From NCBI GenBank assembly GCA_015207365.1, contig JADEXA010000041.1:1-64000 (forward strand): a stretch of DNA of 64,000 nt. Reading direction: 5' to 3'. Both the position numbers and the translations under genes were made by a program. The notes beneath the pieces are model-generated. The model did not search any database. It was not told where the DNA came from and saw nothing but the letters and a program-made list of their open reading frames with translations. The stretch is from Vacuolonema iberomarrocanum LEGE 07170. GTDB taxonomy: Bacteria > Cyanobacteriota > Cyanobacteriia > Elainellales > Elainellaceae. Of the stretch, positions 1 through 9,235 are shown in pieces. How positions within the stretch are numbered: the stretch's first letter is position 1; each line of letters begins with the position of its first letter.

Positions 1-127
<127 letters not shown>

Positions 128-683
128 ATGTTAAAGTTCATGTCATCATCCCCTCAGCTCCTCTGTCTCCAGAAAAACTTTAGTAAACAATGCATGCCTG
201 GTCTCCGGTTTGCCCGGTTCTTTCGCTATGAGCAATCGTTCACTAAATTCAGCAGATCCTCTCCACTTCATTCAGCTCCCAATTCGCCCAACAGCACTAT
301 TCTCTTCTCAGGCTTTTGTGCTTGCTTGGCTTCCAAACTATTCGCTTGCCTAGGTTCAGACGGAAAATTCGCGCCCCGTTTCAGCTCTCGCTGTCCCGTG
401 CGCTCGTTCACCGCTTTACTAACATAGCCACTCCCGCCTCTCCCTGTCAACTCCTTTCTCATGGGTTTTTGGTATTTTGTTCTCGAAATCCTAGCGAACA
501 ATGCGTTTGCGATCGCCACAAAGCTTACGCTAAAAGGGATAGGGGGATTTAGAAAAATCGAGTTCCATCGAAAATTTCTGCAATTGCTACGAATTGCAGC
601 AAGAGTTTTGACGCTGACCTCTAGGAAAGGATGCAATGAGGGTAGGCGATTTGAGTTTTGAAACATTCACGAGAGGGTATTGC
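128..683. other. Divergent intergenic region, rrn leader and nadC upstream
   Basis: This holds the 16S leader and the promoter described at 421-450. Short open frames exist on both strands but overlap each other, resemble no family I know and lie in the leader, so I do not call them genes. One GCGATCGC-type motif lies near 508. Confidence 0.5.
421..450 (-). promoter_or_regulatory. Probable rRNA operon promoter
   Basis: On the minus strand a perfect -35 box TTGACA (450-445) is followed after 18 nt by TATGTT (426-421), a good -10 box. Transcription would start near 413 and give a leader of about 285 nt before the 16S gene. The match to the sigma-70 consensus and the position support an rrn promoter; it has not been tested. 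Confidence 0.6.
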
Positions 684-1559
684 ATGAAAAGAATGCAGGC
701 GGTGAGCGGTGGGGTTATCTCTTCACTATTGTTGGATGAGTGGATCAAGGAGTGGTTAGTCGAGGATATTGGACGAGGCGATCGCACGACTGAGGCCCTA
801 TTGCTAGAAGAACGAATGGGAGGGGCACAATGGGTCTGCAAAGAGGCGGGGATCATTGCGGGGCTTACCATTGCTGCCCGTGTCTTCCAGTTACTTTCAC
901 CGGATTTGGTGTTCATACCACTCGTCGAAGAAGGAGCGATGTGCGGAGCTGGGCAGACCATTGCCACGCTGGAGGGATCGCTGGCGGCATTGCTAACAGG
1001 GGAGCGGGTGGCATTGAACATGGCCATGCACTTGAGTGGGGTTGCAACTCTGACACGCCAGTATGTGGAACAAATTCGCGATCTACCGACACAGTTGGTG
1101 GATACGCGTAAGACAACGCCTGGATTCCGAGCGCTTGAGAAGTACGGGACACGGATAGGTGGAGCGATGAATCACCGGATGGGGTTGGATGATGCGGTGA
1201 TGTTGAAGGAAAATCACATTGCAGCAGCAGGGGGTATTGGAAAGGCCATTGCTCAAGTACGTCGTACCGTTCCTTATCCACTGTCGATCGAGGTGGAAAC
1301 CGAAAGCCTGGAGCAAGTGGAAGAGGCGATCGCCCACCAAGCGGACATCATTATGCTGGACAATATGCCATCAGTAGAGATGCGTTCAGCCGTTGAAATG
1401 ATTCGAGCGGCCAATCCTCAGATCAAAATTGAGGCGTCGGGGAACATTACATTGAAAACAATCCGGGCGATCGCAGAAATCGGTATGGATTACATTTCGA
1501 CCAGCGCGCCAATCACGCGCTCGACTTGGCTGGATTTGAGTATGCGAATTACGTCGTGA
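684..1559 (+). CDS. nadC: Nicotinate-nucleotide pyrophosphorylase (carboxylating)
   Basis: NadC converts quinolinate and PRPP to nicotinate mononucleotide, CO2 and pyrophosphate in de novo NAD synthesis, in the cytosol. The N-terminal part has the DIGRGDRTT motif; the barrel domain carries the DTRKTTPGFR signature, the KENH motif, and the late blocks IEVETES, DNM and EASGNI, all typical of quinolinate phosphoribosyltransferases. The start at 684 follows an AGAGGG-like site and gives 291 residues, a usual length; an upstream ATG at 636 also has a purine-rich site (AGGAAAGG) and would add 16 residues. The gene stands alone, divergent from the 16S gene. Function is firm; only the start is uncertain. 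Confidence 0.95.
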   Translation: MKRMQAVSGGVISSLLLDEWIKEWLVEDIGRGDRTTEALLLEERMGGAQWVCKEAGIIAGLTIAARVFQLLSPDLVFIPLVEEGAMCGAGQTIATLEGSLAALLTGERVALNMAMHLSGVATLTRQYVEQIRDLPTQLVDTRKTTPGFRALEKYGTRIGGAMNHRMGLDDAVMLKENHIAAAGGIGKAIAQVRRTVPYPLSIEVETESLEQVEEAIAHQADIIMLDNMPSVEMRSAVEMIRAANPQIKIEASGNITLKTIRAIAEIGMDYISTSAPITRSTWLDLSMRITS

Positions 1560-1949
1560 GTCAGGTTTTTGTACCCGGCAATCGCATCCGACCTGCTCAT
1601 GCTGTTTACAATCATCACGATAAGCTGGCAAGACCGTAGCAAGCAGCCACAGCCAATACATGGGCTAGGGCGTTAATGGCGCGGTAAGATAGCGTTTTCC
1701 AATCAAATTTGCGCTTGCTCATCACAGTAGAGAACCGCAAGGCAATCTCCACACCGTAAAATCGAAGGGTAGGTTTTATTTTGCAACGTTGCTAGGGCTT
1801 GGGCTGTTGACTCGTTTCAAACAGACTTGCCTCCGTTTATGAATTCCTAGGCGGCAATATTCCTCCTTACTTCTCGGGGACAGTGGATGCGCTGTATCTA
1901 CTCCGTTGGAAATTCAGGTTCATCTGACGATTTATCCAGTTTTTTACTC
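1560..1949. other. Intergenic region nadC-argS
   Basis: Apart from the doubtful 35-residue frame at 1615-1722 on the minus strand I see nothing in this stretch. No clear promoter boxes, tRNA or terminator were found; the argS promoter presumably lies in the distal half. Confidence 0.4.
1615..1722 (-). CDS. Possible 35-residue single-span membrane peptide
   Basis: A short minus-strand frame starts MSKRKFDWKT, contains one hydrophobic stretch (residues about 15-34, including NALAHVLAVAACYGL) and ends right after it. It has a basic N-terminus followed by a span, like small thylakoid subunits, but I do not recognise it as any known Psa, Psb, Pet or Ndh peptide and no clear ribosome binding site precedes it. 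It could equally be a remnant of a larger gene. Listed because it is the only structured frame in this gap. Confidence 0.2.
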   Translation of the reverse strand: MSKRKFDWKTLSYRAINALAHVLAVAACYGLASLS

Positions 1950-3959
1950 ATGCTTTCTACAATTGCTCAGCTTCGTGCAGCAGTACAACAGGCACTGATC
2001 CGTGCGTTTGGGGAGGCATTCGCCACTACCGATCCCATGCTTGTTTCAGCAAGTAACCCTAAATTTGGCGACTATCAGGCGAATGTGGCGCTGTCGTTGG
2101 CAAAGCCCCTGGGTCAAGCACCGAGGGCGATCGCCGAGCAGCTTGTGCAGAATTTGGATGTAGCTGAATTGTGTGATCCTCCTTCAGTTGCAGGGCCAGG
2201 ATTCATCAATTTTTCGTTGAAGCATAGCTTTTTGGAAGAACAGCTTCAGGCTATCCGTATCGATCCTCGTTTGGGAGTAGAACCTCTGGGGGCTGGCAAG
2301 CGTGCCATTGTGGACTACCCCAGTCCCAACATTGCTAAGGAAATGCATGTGGGTCATTTACGCCCCTCAGTCATTGGCGATTGTTTGGCGCGAATCTTGG
2401 AGTTCTTGGGCTACGAAACCCTTCGCATCAGTCATCTAGGTGACTGGGGAACGCCATTTGGCATGTTGATTGCTTATTTGCGCGAAGCCTATCCCAATGC
2501 GTTGAATGATGACTCGGCGATTAATTTGGGAGATCTGGCATCATTTTATCGGGCGGCGAAGCGGCGGTTTGACGAGGACACCAACTTCCAAGACACAGCA
2601 CGCCAATCGGTGGTGCAGTTGCAGGCAGGCGATCCCGAAACATTGAAGGCATGGGGAATTGTTTGCGATCTGTCGAATCAAACCAACCAAAAGATTTTTG
2701 ACTTGATGGGATTGAAGCCATTGATCCTACGCGGCGAATCCTTTTACAACCCATTTTTGTCGGATGTCGTTGCAGAACTCGATCGCCTGGGGTTGCTGGT
2801 AGAAGACCAGGGGGCACAATGTGTTTTCTTGGAAGGCTTTACGAATAAAGAAGGAAAGCCTTTGCCGATGATTGTGCAAAAGTCAGACGGGGGCTACAAC
2901 TACGCAACAACGGATCTGGCCGCGATTCGTTATCGGGTAACGGAGGATCAGGTACAGCGGGTGGTATATCCCGTCGGAGCAGAACAATCTAACCACTTTG
3001 CCCAGATCTTCCAAGTCGGGAAGCGAGCTGGATGGATTAAAGAAGACCATGATTTCGTTCATGCCCCCCTCGGGAATGTATTGGGGGAAGATGGCAAAAA
3101 GTTAAAAAGTCGTTCGGGGGAGGCGGCTCGCTTAAAAGATCTGCTGGATGAAGCCTGGCTGCGAGCGGATCCTGACCTCTATCAGTTGGTCTGTGAGCAG
3201 GATTGGGAGGCGATCGCCCTCGTATTGCTGGAAGAACCTGACTGGGAAACGGCAGCAGCTCGTTTGTCGAGCGATGAATCCCTGGCAGACAACGTTGCTG
3301 CGTTGAAAAAGACAACTATTGAGACTGTGCAGCGTCAGGTACCGATTTGGTTGATGGGAAATGAGCCCGTTCCGTCGGTTGCACAGCCCGTTGTTGCCAA
3401 CATTCGTCAAGCCCTTGAGCAACGGTGGGTCGAGAACCGAGGTTTAGGAGCGGAGCGAAGTTTTCAGTCCATTTTGTCGGATGTCCAAGCCATCGGGATC
3501 AGCGCGATTAAATACGCTGACCTCAGCCAAAACCGCACCAGCAACTATGTCTTTAGCTACGCCAAGATGCTGGCTCTCCAGGGAAACACGGCTCCATACA
3601 TGCTCTATGCCTACGTTCGGATTCAGGGAATTGGCCGCAAGGGCGGCATTGATTTTTCAGAACTGGATGCGAAGAGTCCGATTTTGTTAAAGGAAGATGT
3701 GGAATTGACCTTGGCCAAACAGCTTTTGCAGCTCGATGAAATGCTGTTGATGATTGACCAGGATTTGTTACCCAATCGATTGGGCCAATATCTGTTTGAA
3801 CTGAGCCAAAAATTCAATCAGTTTTACGATCGCTGTCCCATCTTGCAAGCTGAGGAAGAGGATGTGAAGACCTCACGCTTGATCCTGTGCCACCTGACAG
3901 CAAAAACGATCAAATTGGGTCTGTCGCTATTGGGTATTTCTGTCCTAGAACGGATGTAG
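1950..3959 (+). CDS. argS: Arginine--tRNA ligase
   Basis: ArgRS charges tRNA-Arg using ATP. The 669-residue product begins with the Arg-tRNA synthetase N-terminal (additional) domain, then the class I catalytic core with the HIGH-type motif H133-V-G-H136 inside NIAKEMHVGHLRPS, the downstream GDWGTPFG block, a divergent KMSKS region (GKKLKSRSGEAARLKDLLDEA is split here around KSRSGE), and the C-terminal DALR anticodon-binding domain ending in VLERM. The start at 1950 (MLSTIAQLRAAVQ) fits family length; the frame is open for 21 codons further upstream, but that part shows no family similarity. A 12-bp hairpin overlaps the stop codon. Confidence 0.96.
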   Translation: MLSTIAQLRAAVQQALIRAFGEAFATTDPMLVSASNPKFGDYQANVALSLAKPLGQAPRAIAEQLVQNLDVAELCDPPSVAGPGFINFSLKHSFLEEQLQAIRIDPRLGVEPLGAGKRAIVDYPSPNIAKEMHVGHLRPSVIGDCLARILEFLGYETLRISHLGDWGTPFGMLIAYLREAYPNALNDDSAINLGDLASFYRAAKRRFDEDTNFQDTARQSVVQLQAGDPETLKAWGIVCDLSNQTNQKIFDLMGLKPLILRGESFYNPFLSDVVAELDRLGLLVEDQGAQCVFLEGFTNKEGKPLPMIVQKSDGGYNYATTDLAAIRYRVTEDQVQRVVYPVGAEQSNHFAQIFQVGKRAGWIKEDHDFVHAPLGNVLGEDGKKLKSRSGEAARLKDLLDEAWLRADPDLYQLVCEQDWEAIALVLLEEPDWETAAARLSSDESLADNVAALKKTTIETVQRQVPIWLMGNEPVPSVAQPVVANIRQALEQRWVENRGLGAERSFQSILSDVQAIGISAIKYADLSQNRTSNYVFSYAKMLALQGNTAPYMLYAYVRIQGIGRKGGIDFSELDAKSPILLKEDVELTLAKQLLQLDEMLLMIDQDLLPNRLGQYLFELSQKFNQFYDRCPILQAEEEDVKTSRLILCHLTAKTIKLGLSLLGISVLERM

Positions 3960-3974
3960 CGCACATCCGTTCTA
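3946..3974 (+). repeat. Perfect 12-bp hairpin overlapping the argS stop
   Basis: TAGAACGGATGT (3946-3957) pairs perfectly with ACATCCGTTCTA (3963-3974) across the loop AGCGC. The left arm is the last codons of argS. No T-run follows, so it may protect the mRNA end or be one of the hairpin elements that sit behind several genes here, rather than a simple terminator. Confidence 0.7.
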
Positions 3975-3992
3975 CAGAACGAGCACAAGGCA

Positions 3993-4026
3993 AAAGGTCA
4001 GCCCCCCATCAAGGATGCTGACCTTT
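3993..4026. terminator. Bidirectional terminator between convergent argS and ABC lipoprotein gene
   Basis: AAAGGTCAGC (3993-4002) pairs with GCTGACCTTT (4017-4026) over a 14-nt loop. On the minus strand the stem runs directly into a TTTT tract, making it a better terminator for the lipoprotein gene than for argS. Confidence 0.6.
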
Positions 4027-4073
4027 CAAGTTATGTGACAGTAAACTGAGTGATCTGTCAGAAGAGGCTTAAA

Positions 4074-5360
4074 CTACCGCTCATTCCACTCAGTCGCAGC
4101 ATCAGTCACAGCTTCATCCACCGTTTTGTCGCCAAGCATCGCGGCTTGGAGATTGTCGTAGACAATTTGCTGTAGCTCTTTGATGTCTTCGTGGGGTGGC
4201 AGCAAAACTTCCGCTTCTTGCATCTGAACCGCACTGAGGGCACGGGCTTGCTCTAGCGTTGTCGCAGCATTAGCAGCATCTGTGAAATAGCTATCTTCTA
4301 ATGCCTCGGTTGTCGAGGGAAGAACATCGGCCGCCTTGGCAAATTCCAGTTGGTTGGCACCATTGGTGATGAACAAAGCAAAGTCAACCGCTGCATCGGG
4401 ATTGTCGGTGCTGCGGGGAATGACGACATTCATCACAGCCACTCCTTTTTTGCCGGTGGAACCCGAGATTTCGGGGGCGATCGCTGTTTGTTGAGCGATC
4501 GCTGGCGCGTTGGCCTCGATGGTTTTGAGGAACTGAGGCCCCGAAGTGAGAATAGCTGTTTCTCCGGTCTGGTACAGCTCAATGCCCCGTCGATGCCCTT
4601 GGGTTAATGCTTCCCTCGGCAACAACCCCTCCTGATATAAATCTGTCCAGTATTGGAAAACGGCTCGACCTTCGGGATTGTCGAAAGCAGCCATCCCATC
4701 CTGATCAAGCAGCGGCACACCCATTTGCGTAAAGGATTGGAGCACATCGGCTGAATCGGTAGGAACAAAGGTCGCAAAGAAGGCATATTTCCCCGTGGTT
4801 TCATGCACCTGACGGGCAACCTCTGCCAGTTCTTCGTAGGTGCTGGGCGGCGATTCAACCCCCGCTTGCTGCATTAGCTCCTGATTATAAATAGTGAGCC
4901 GCGTCGTGAGATACCAGGGAATCCCAAACGTTTCGCCGTTGAGGGTGTTGGCCTCCCAAATATTAGGAAGATATTGTTGGCGCGTGGCTTCGGGGATGCG
5001 ATCGTCTAGAGTTAGCCAGGCATTGCGTCCAGCTAGTTGCGCAGCAAAGTCCGGGTTGAGGTTGACGACATCGGGGGCAGTTCCAGCTGAAGCCGCCGTT
5101 AGAATTTTGCTTTGCATATCGCCCCAAGGAACATCCACCCAACGTACGGTAATGCCAGGATTTTGCGTCTCAAACTCAGCAATCCGTTCATTAAAGTAGT
5201 CCGTGAATTGGGGTTGTAACTGCATCGTCCAGAATTCGACTTCGCTGCTCTCCGCCGCCGTATCGGGAGAGTTGGCAGGGCTACAGCTAATCACCCAACT
5301 CAGCATCAGCCCCAACACGGCAAAAATTCCAAGTCGCTTCCAGGTTCGGATCCGGTTCAT
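4074..5360 (-). CDS. ABC transporter sugar-type substrate-binding lipoprotein
   Basis: An extracellular solute-binding protein of family 1 (MalE/UgpB-like), which would catch a sugar or related solute in the periplasm for an ABC importer. The N-terminus is a lipoprotein signal with lipobox V-I-S-C followed by a Ser/Asp-rich linker; the mature part has the family 1 features FWT, NPGITVRWVDVPW, APDVVNLNPDFA and a late AVDFALFITN block. Of two adjacent ATGs, the second (5360) has GGAGG at a good distance, so it is chosen. No permease or ATPase gene is adjacent, so partners must lie elsewhere and the substrate is unknown. It converges on argS with a shared terminator. Confidence 0.88.
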   Translation of the reverse strand: MNRIRTWKRLGIFAVLGLMLSWVISCSPANSPDTAAESSEVEFWTMQLQPQFTDYFNERIAEFETQNPGITVRWVDVPWGDMQSKILTAASAGTAPDVVNLNPDFAAQLAGRNAWLTLDDRIPEATRQQYLPNIWEANTLNGETFGIPWYLTTRLTIYNQELMQQAGVESPPSTYEELAEVARQVHETTGKYAFFATFVPTDSADVLQSFTQMGVPLLDQDGMAAFDNPEGRAVFQYWTDLYQEGLLPREALTQGHRRGIELYQTGETAILTSGPQFLKTIEANAPAIAQQTAIAPEISGSTGKKGVAVMNVVIPRSTDNPDAAVDFALFITNGANQLEFAKAADVLPSTTEALEDSYFTDAANAATTLEQARALSAVQMQEAEVLLPPHEDIKELQQIVYDNLQAAMLGDKTVDEAVTDAATEWNER

Positions 5361-6280
5361 CATTCCTCCAGATAGGTCTTAGCAAGAATGGAGCGATCGC
5401 ATCGCATATCGTGCAAAGCATCCTCTCATCCTATCCACTGCTCCCGTGAATTGTGCATTGATGCAAAGAGAAGATCTCCACCCACCTTACACCGAGACAC
5501 TACCGCTCATGCCGGCGATCAAAGATGGACTGAGAACCTTTCGCCTCCATTGGGTCATTTTTGACAGACGGCTTGCCGCCGCATCCGGGCAGCTTTATTC
5601 TCTGAACAAAATAAACAATGAACGCCCCCCATCCATGCGTTTGACACCCACATTCTGCGATGGATGCATTTCCAAGGTTTCTATATGCGTAACGTTTAAA
5701 CCCGAGCTTTAGCGCCTTTTCAATCCTCAAGTATTCTTTGCAACTATTTTTTCAGGCTTCGGACGACATCGATTCAGGCCGCATTAAATTCTCCTCCACA
5801 GAACAGCCGGTGTCGGAGAAAAAAATTGGTTCTTTCTCTTTGACCAAAGCTATGATGACTTATCTCAATATTGCTCCTCGCAAGTTTGGGAGAAAGGGTG
5901 CGATCGCCAAGCTTAGTCATTGCAGCGAATGGATAAACCTGGCATAGATTTGAATTTGATTGAGTCTACGTCTGTTCCTAGGGGCTTGTCCCAGCCTCAC
6001 CCAGCATTTGTAATCTGGTCTTTGTGAAAACGTAGAAACACATTTCATCACAAATTGGCAGATTGATGATCGCTGGAAAAAATCTGAACTAAATTAAGTG
6101 GTATGCGCTAGCATCAGTCGTTGAATCCCGAGAGCCAAGTGGCAATTGGTCAAACGATTGGTCAAGCAGGCGCAACGGTTAATTCAGTTATTGTGTGGTC
6201 GATCTATTAGAGCTTAGGGTTCAGGATTGTCCAACCGCAATAACTTCTCAATCCTCTACAAAACGACTAACAACAAAGCA
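5361..6280. other. Intergenic region upstream of pilM
   Basis: About 0.9 kb between the divergent lipoprotein gene and the pil operon. Short frames of 70-90 codons occur on both strands but overlap and show no family features. The pil operon promoter should lie here; I could not pick convincing boxes. Confidence 0.4.
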
Positions 6281-7396
6281 GTGGTTAGCAACTTGAAAGG
6301 GCTTTTCTCATCAAAGAAAAAAGGGGTTGGGATTGAACTAACGCCCGACCGGGTCAATGTCGCTCGGCTCAAGCGCAAAGGTTCACGCTTCCAACTAACA
6401 ACCTTGGCATCTGCTGAAGTGCCAGAGGGTGTCTATCAAGAAGGACAAATTCTTGACTCACCAACGATGGCTGAAATCATCCGCTCAGTATTGGATGAAA
6501 GCAAGCTAAAGGTTAAATACGCCACAACTGCAATTCCGGGAGGGCGTGATACGGTCACTCGGATTATTCCGGTTCCAGCAGAACTCGATGATCGAGAGTT
6601 GAGGGAAATGGTACTCAACCAGGAAGCAGGGCTTTACTTGCCCTTCCCTCGCGAGGAAGCGGATGTCGATTACCAAAAGTTGGGGCTATTTATCGACGAA
6701 GACGGCATCGAAAAAGTACAGGTCTTGCTCGTTGCGACCCGCAAGGAAGTGACCGATTCCTATTTGGAAACGTTTGAGCAAGCAGGGCTCAACATTAACA
6801 TTCTAGAAATCAGTAGTTTTTCCTTGATTCGGACGATTCGAGAACAATTGGGCGACTTTAGTCCTCAAGAAGCCACAGCGATTGTCGATATCGAGTTCGA
6901 GAACACCGAGATATCGATCGTGGTGGACGGGGTTCCCCAATTCTCGCGAACTGTACCCATTGGCACCTATCAAATTCAAACGGCCTTGAGCCGTGCAATG
7001 AACTTGCCACCCTCACGCAACACTGAACTGTTGCAGGGGATGACCGTCCCAGTCACGCCGATGGATAGTGTAGGAGGTACGGCAACAGGAGCAGCCTCTA
7101 ATCCTGGAACCGCAGCGATGCTTCGTGTACTGGGTGAGCTAGCAGACGAGTTGCGGCGGTCCATCGACTTTTATCTAAATCAGGGCGACAACATGGAAGT
7201 CGCACAGTTGCTCCTAGCCGGACCCGGTGGTTCCATTGGGCAACTGGATGAGTTCTTCTCTCAACGTCTGAGTTTGCCGGCCAATCAGGTTGACCCGATT
7301 GATGCGCTCTCTCTAGAAGTAGAAGAAGACATACCACTAGAACAACGTACAGGCTTGGGAACGGTTCTTGGACTGAGTTTGCGGGAGGCGTGGTGA
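6281..7396 (+). CDS. pilM: Type IV pilus assembly protein PilM
   Basis: PilM is an actin-like cytosolic ATPase-fold protein that binds the N-terminus of PilN and links the pilus motor to the alignment complex. The sequence has the typical start KKKGVGIELTPDRVNVARL, the TRKEVTDSYLETFEQAGL block and the late LLLAGPGG phosphate-loop-like motif. The GTG at 6281 gives 371 residues, the usual cyanobacterial length; a TTG at 6227 would add 18 residues without family similarity. It is the first gene of pilM-pilN-pilO-pilQ, with 1 nt between its stop and pilN. The complex drives motility and DNA uptake in related cyanobacteria. Confidence 0.93.
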   Translation: MVSNLKGLFSSKKKGVGIELTPDRVNVARLKRKGSRFQLTTLASAEVPEGVYQEGQILDSPTMAEIIRSVLDESKLKVKYATTAIPGGRDTVTRIIPVPAELDDRELREMVLNQEAGLYLPFPREEADVDYQKLGLFIDEDGIEKVQVLLVATRKEVTDSYLETFEQAGLNINILEISSFSLIRTIREQLGDFSPQEATAIVDIEFENTEISIVVDGVPQFSRTVPIGTYQIQTALSRAMNLPPSRNTELLQGMTVPVTPMDSVGGTATGAASNPGTAAMLRVLGELADELRRSIDFYLNQGDNMEVAQLLLAGPGGSIGQLDEFFSQRLSLPANQVDPIDALSLEVEEDIPLEQRTGLGTVLGLSLREAW

Positions 7397-7397
7397 A

Positions 7398-8240
7398 ATG
7401 TATAGCCTAGATGTCAACTTTCTGAATGATCGAGAAGAGCGCCTCTCCGAAGTGGCAGCGGTAAGAGGATCATCATCTGTTTCAGACGATCCACGGCCTA
7501 TGTATGTGGGTCTTGTGATCGGTCTGTTGTTGCCAGCCTTGGCAGGGGCAGCCTGGTTATTCTTTCAACTTGTTCAGCGTCCAGGGTTAGAAGCAGAACT
7601 GGCAGAAGTCGATGCCGAATTGGTCAATGTGCAGGCGGCATTATCGCAGGTTCAGCAATTAGAAGCTCAAGTCCAGCAGATCAATCAAGAAAACCAAGCA
7701 TTGGCCATGGTGTTTGACCAGATTCAACCCTGGTCGGCGCTGCTTCAGGATCTGCAAGCTCGGACACCTCAGGGTGTGCAGTTGGACACAATTATCCAGA
7801 CTCAGCCCCCTCCAGCCACCATTCCCCCCCCTCCACCCGATCCTGAGAACCCAGATGCTCCACCTCCTGCACCACAAGTAGAGGTGTTGCCTGCTGTCCT
7901 CACAATTGAAGGGTTTGCGAGTTCTGATGAAACAGCAGATGCCTATGATCGAGTGAATGACTTTGTGCTGCTGCTCAAGCAATCACCATTTTTCAACAGT
8001 GAGTCCGTTCGCTTACTCAGCGCAGATTTACAAGAAAACCCTGCCCCGATTGAGTTTGCGAATGAGGAGTTGAGTGGTGCGTTTGAGGTCACGTTGCCAG
8101 AAGTAGTGAGCTACCGAATTGAGGCAGAACTGACCGATCGACCTGCTAGCGAATTGCTTCAGAACCTGAGAAATGCGTTAGCAGTTGGTTTACCAGCAAG
8201 AATTGATGCATTACGAGACCTGGGGGTAGTTGAACCATGA
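7398..8240 (+). CDS. pilN: Type IV pilus assembly protein PilN
   Basis: PilN is a bitopic inner-membrane protein that pairs with PilO and binds PilM through its cytoplasmic N-terminus. The N-terminal YSLDVNFLNDRE motif is the PilM-binding peptide; one membrane span (about residues 37-57, GLVIGLLLPALAGAAWLFF) is followed by a coiled coil rich in Gln and Leu and a Pro-rich linker near residues 133-155 before the periplasmic ferredoxin-like domain. The start follows the pilM stop by 1 nt and the gene overlaps pilO by 4 nt (ATGA), so translation is probably coupled. At 280 residues it is longer than the proteobacterial protein because of the linker. Confidence 0.92.
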   Translation: MYSLDVNFLNDREERLSEVAAVRGSSSVSDDPRPMYVGLVIGLLLPALAGAAWLFFQLVQRPGLEAELAEVDAELVNVQAALSQVQQLEAQVQQINQENQALAMVFDQIQPWSALLQDLQARTPQGVQLDTIIQTQPPPATIPPPPPDPENPDAPPPAPQVEVLPAVLTIEGFASSDETADAYDRVNDFVLLLKQSPFFNSESVRLLSADLQENPAPIEFANEELSGAFEVTLPEVVSYRIEAELTDRPASELLQNLRNALAVGLPARIDALRDLGVVEP

Positions 8241-9082
8241 CAGCCGGTGGCGATTTTATTCCAGTTGATGATTTTGAGATTGAAGAACCGTCGTATCCGG
8301 TTCTGTTTGGGTTACGTCTCACGCCAACAGTCAGTGGCACTTTGATTGCGCTGCTGGGTTCAGCCGTAGCCGTCTGGCTCTTGCTCAATCCTGTACGACA
8401 AGCATGGCAAACAAACCAGCAAATTCAAGCGGAGATTGCAACAAAACGAGAACAATTGCGAGATCAAGCAGAAATACAGGCGCAAATTGACCAAGCCCAA
8501 GAAGATTTGGCTGAGGCAGAAGATCTACGAGCGGATGTATTAGCGCTGTTTGCCGATGAGGAAAGCCTCGACACATTATTGATTGATGTGAACGCACGAG
8601 TGCTTGGAGCCGATGGTCTCGCCGGTACAGATGCTCGTTTAGAACGGTTTGAACTCGTTCCAGGAACGGAAACGACCCCTGGCCAAGACCCAGAAATTAT
8701 TACAGACGGTTCCTTTGGGGCCGCTTTAAATAATCGACTCAAGCAGCGAATTTATAGCGTAGAAATTGAGGGTTCGTTCGGCCAAACGCAATCCATCATC
8801 CGCAATATTGAACGGCTACGCCCGCTGCTAGTGATCAAAGACTTAGAGACACGTCCAGAGGCACCATCAGCAGTCCTTGTGGCTCCCGATGGCACCATTA
8901 GCCAAACGCTGGCAAGTCTAACTACGACGTTTCAGCTAATTGCCTTGTATCCAGTGGAGCTGGAAGAAGTGCCGCCCCCTGCACCTGCGCCAGTCGATCC
9001 AAATGCACCGCCAGCAGATCCGAATGCACCACCAGCAGATCCAAATGCTGCACCGGCTGAAGGCGAAGAACCGGCTCAATAG
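8237..9082 (+). CDS. pilO: Type IV pilus assembly protein PilO
   Basis: PilO forms a heterodimer with PilN in the inner membrane and connects to the secretin. One membrane span (about residues 36-53) is followed by a coiled coil (QAEIATKREQLRDQAEIQAQ region) and the PilO periplasmic fold. The C-terminus is odd: three tandem copies of a seven-residue unit DPNAPPA and an acidic-Ala-Pro end, probably an unstructured tail reaching through the peptidoglycan. No pilP gene follows; cyanobacteria commonly lack one, so the tail might take over the bridging role, which is inference. Confidence 0.9.
   Translation: MTAGGDFIPVDDFEIEEPSYPVLFGLRLTPTVSGTLIALLGSAVAVWLLLNPVRQAWQTNQQIQAEIATKREQLRDQAEIQAQIDQAQEDLAEAEDLRADVLALFADEESLDTLLIDVNARVLGADGLAGTDARLERFELVPGTETTPGQDPEIITDGSFGAALNNRLKQRIYSVEIEGSFGQTQSIIRNIERLRPLLVIKDLETRPEAPSAVLVAPDGTISQTLASLTTTFQLIALYPVELEEVPPPAPAPVDPNAPPADPNAPPADPNAAPAEGEEPAQ
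8996..9058 (+). repeat. Three 21-bp tandem repeats in the pilO 3' end
   Basis: Units at 8996-9016, 9017-9037 and 9038-9058 each encode a DPNAPPA-like heptapeptide; the copies differ at a few third positions and the last one ends differently. In-frame repeats of this kind can expand or shrink by slippage without breaking the frame. Confidence 0.85.
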
Positions 9083-9235
9083 GGAGGCATTGAGCAACCT
9101 ATGGAAAGAAACCTGCCGTCGTTGAGCTTGTTTTTCCAGTGCCATGCATCTGCTGTCAATGTCAGCCCCACAAACTTAAGTCCCAGTTTTGACATTGCAC
9201 CAACCTATTTAATTTTTTCTGAGGAGGAGTGAACT

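Noticed and set aside
5446..5947. Frames of 70-90 codons upstream of pilM
   Set aside because: Atypical composition, no ribosome binding sites and mutual overlap on opposite strands.
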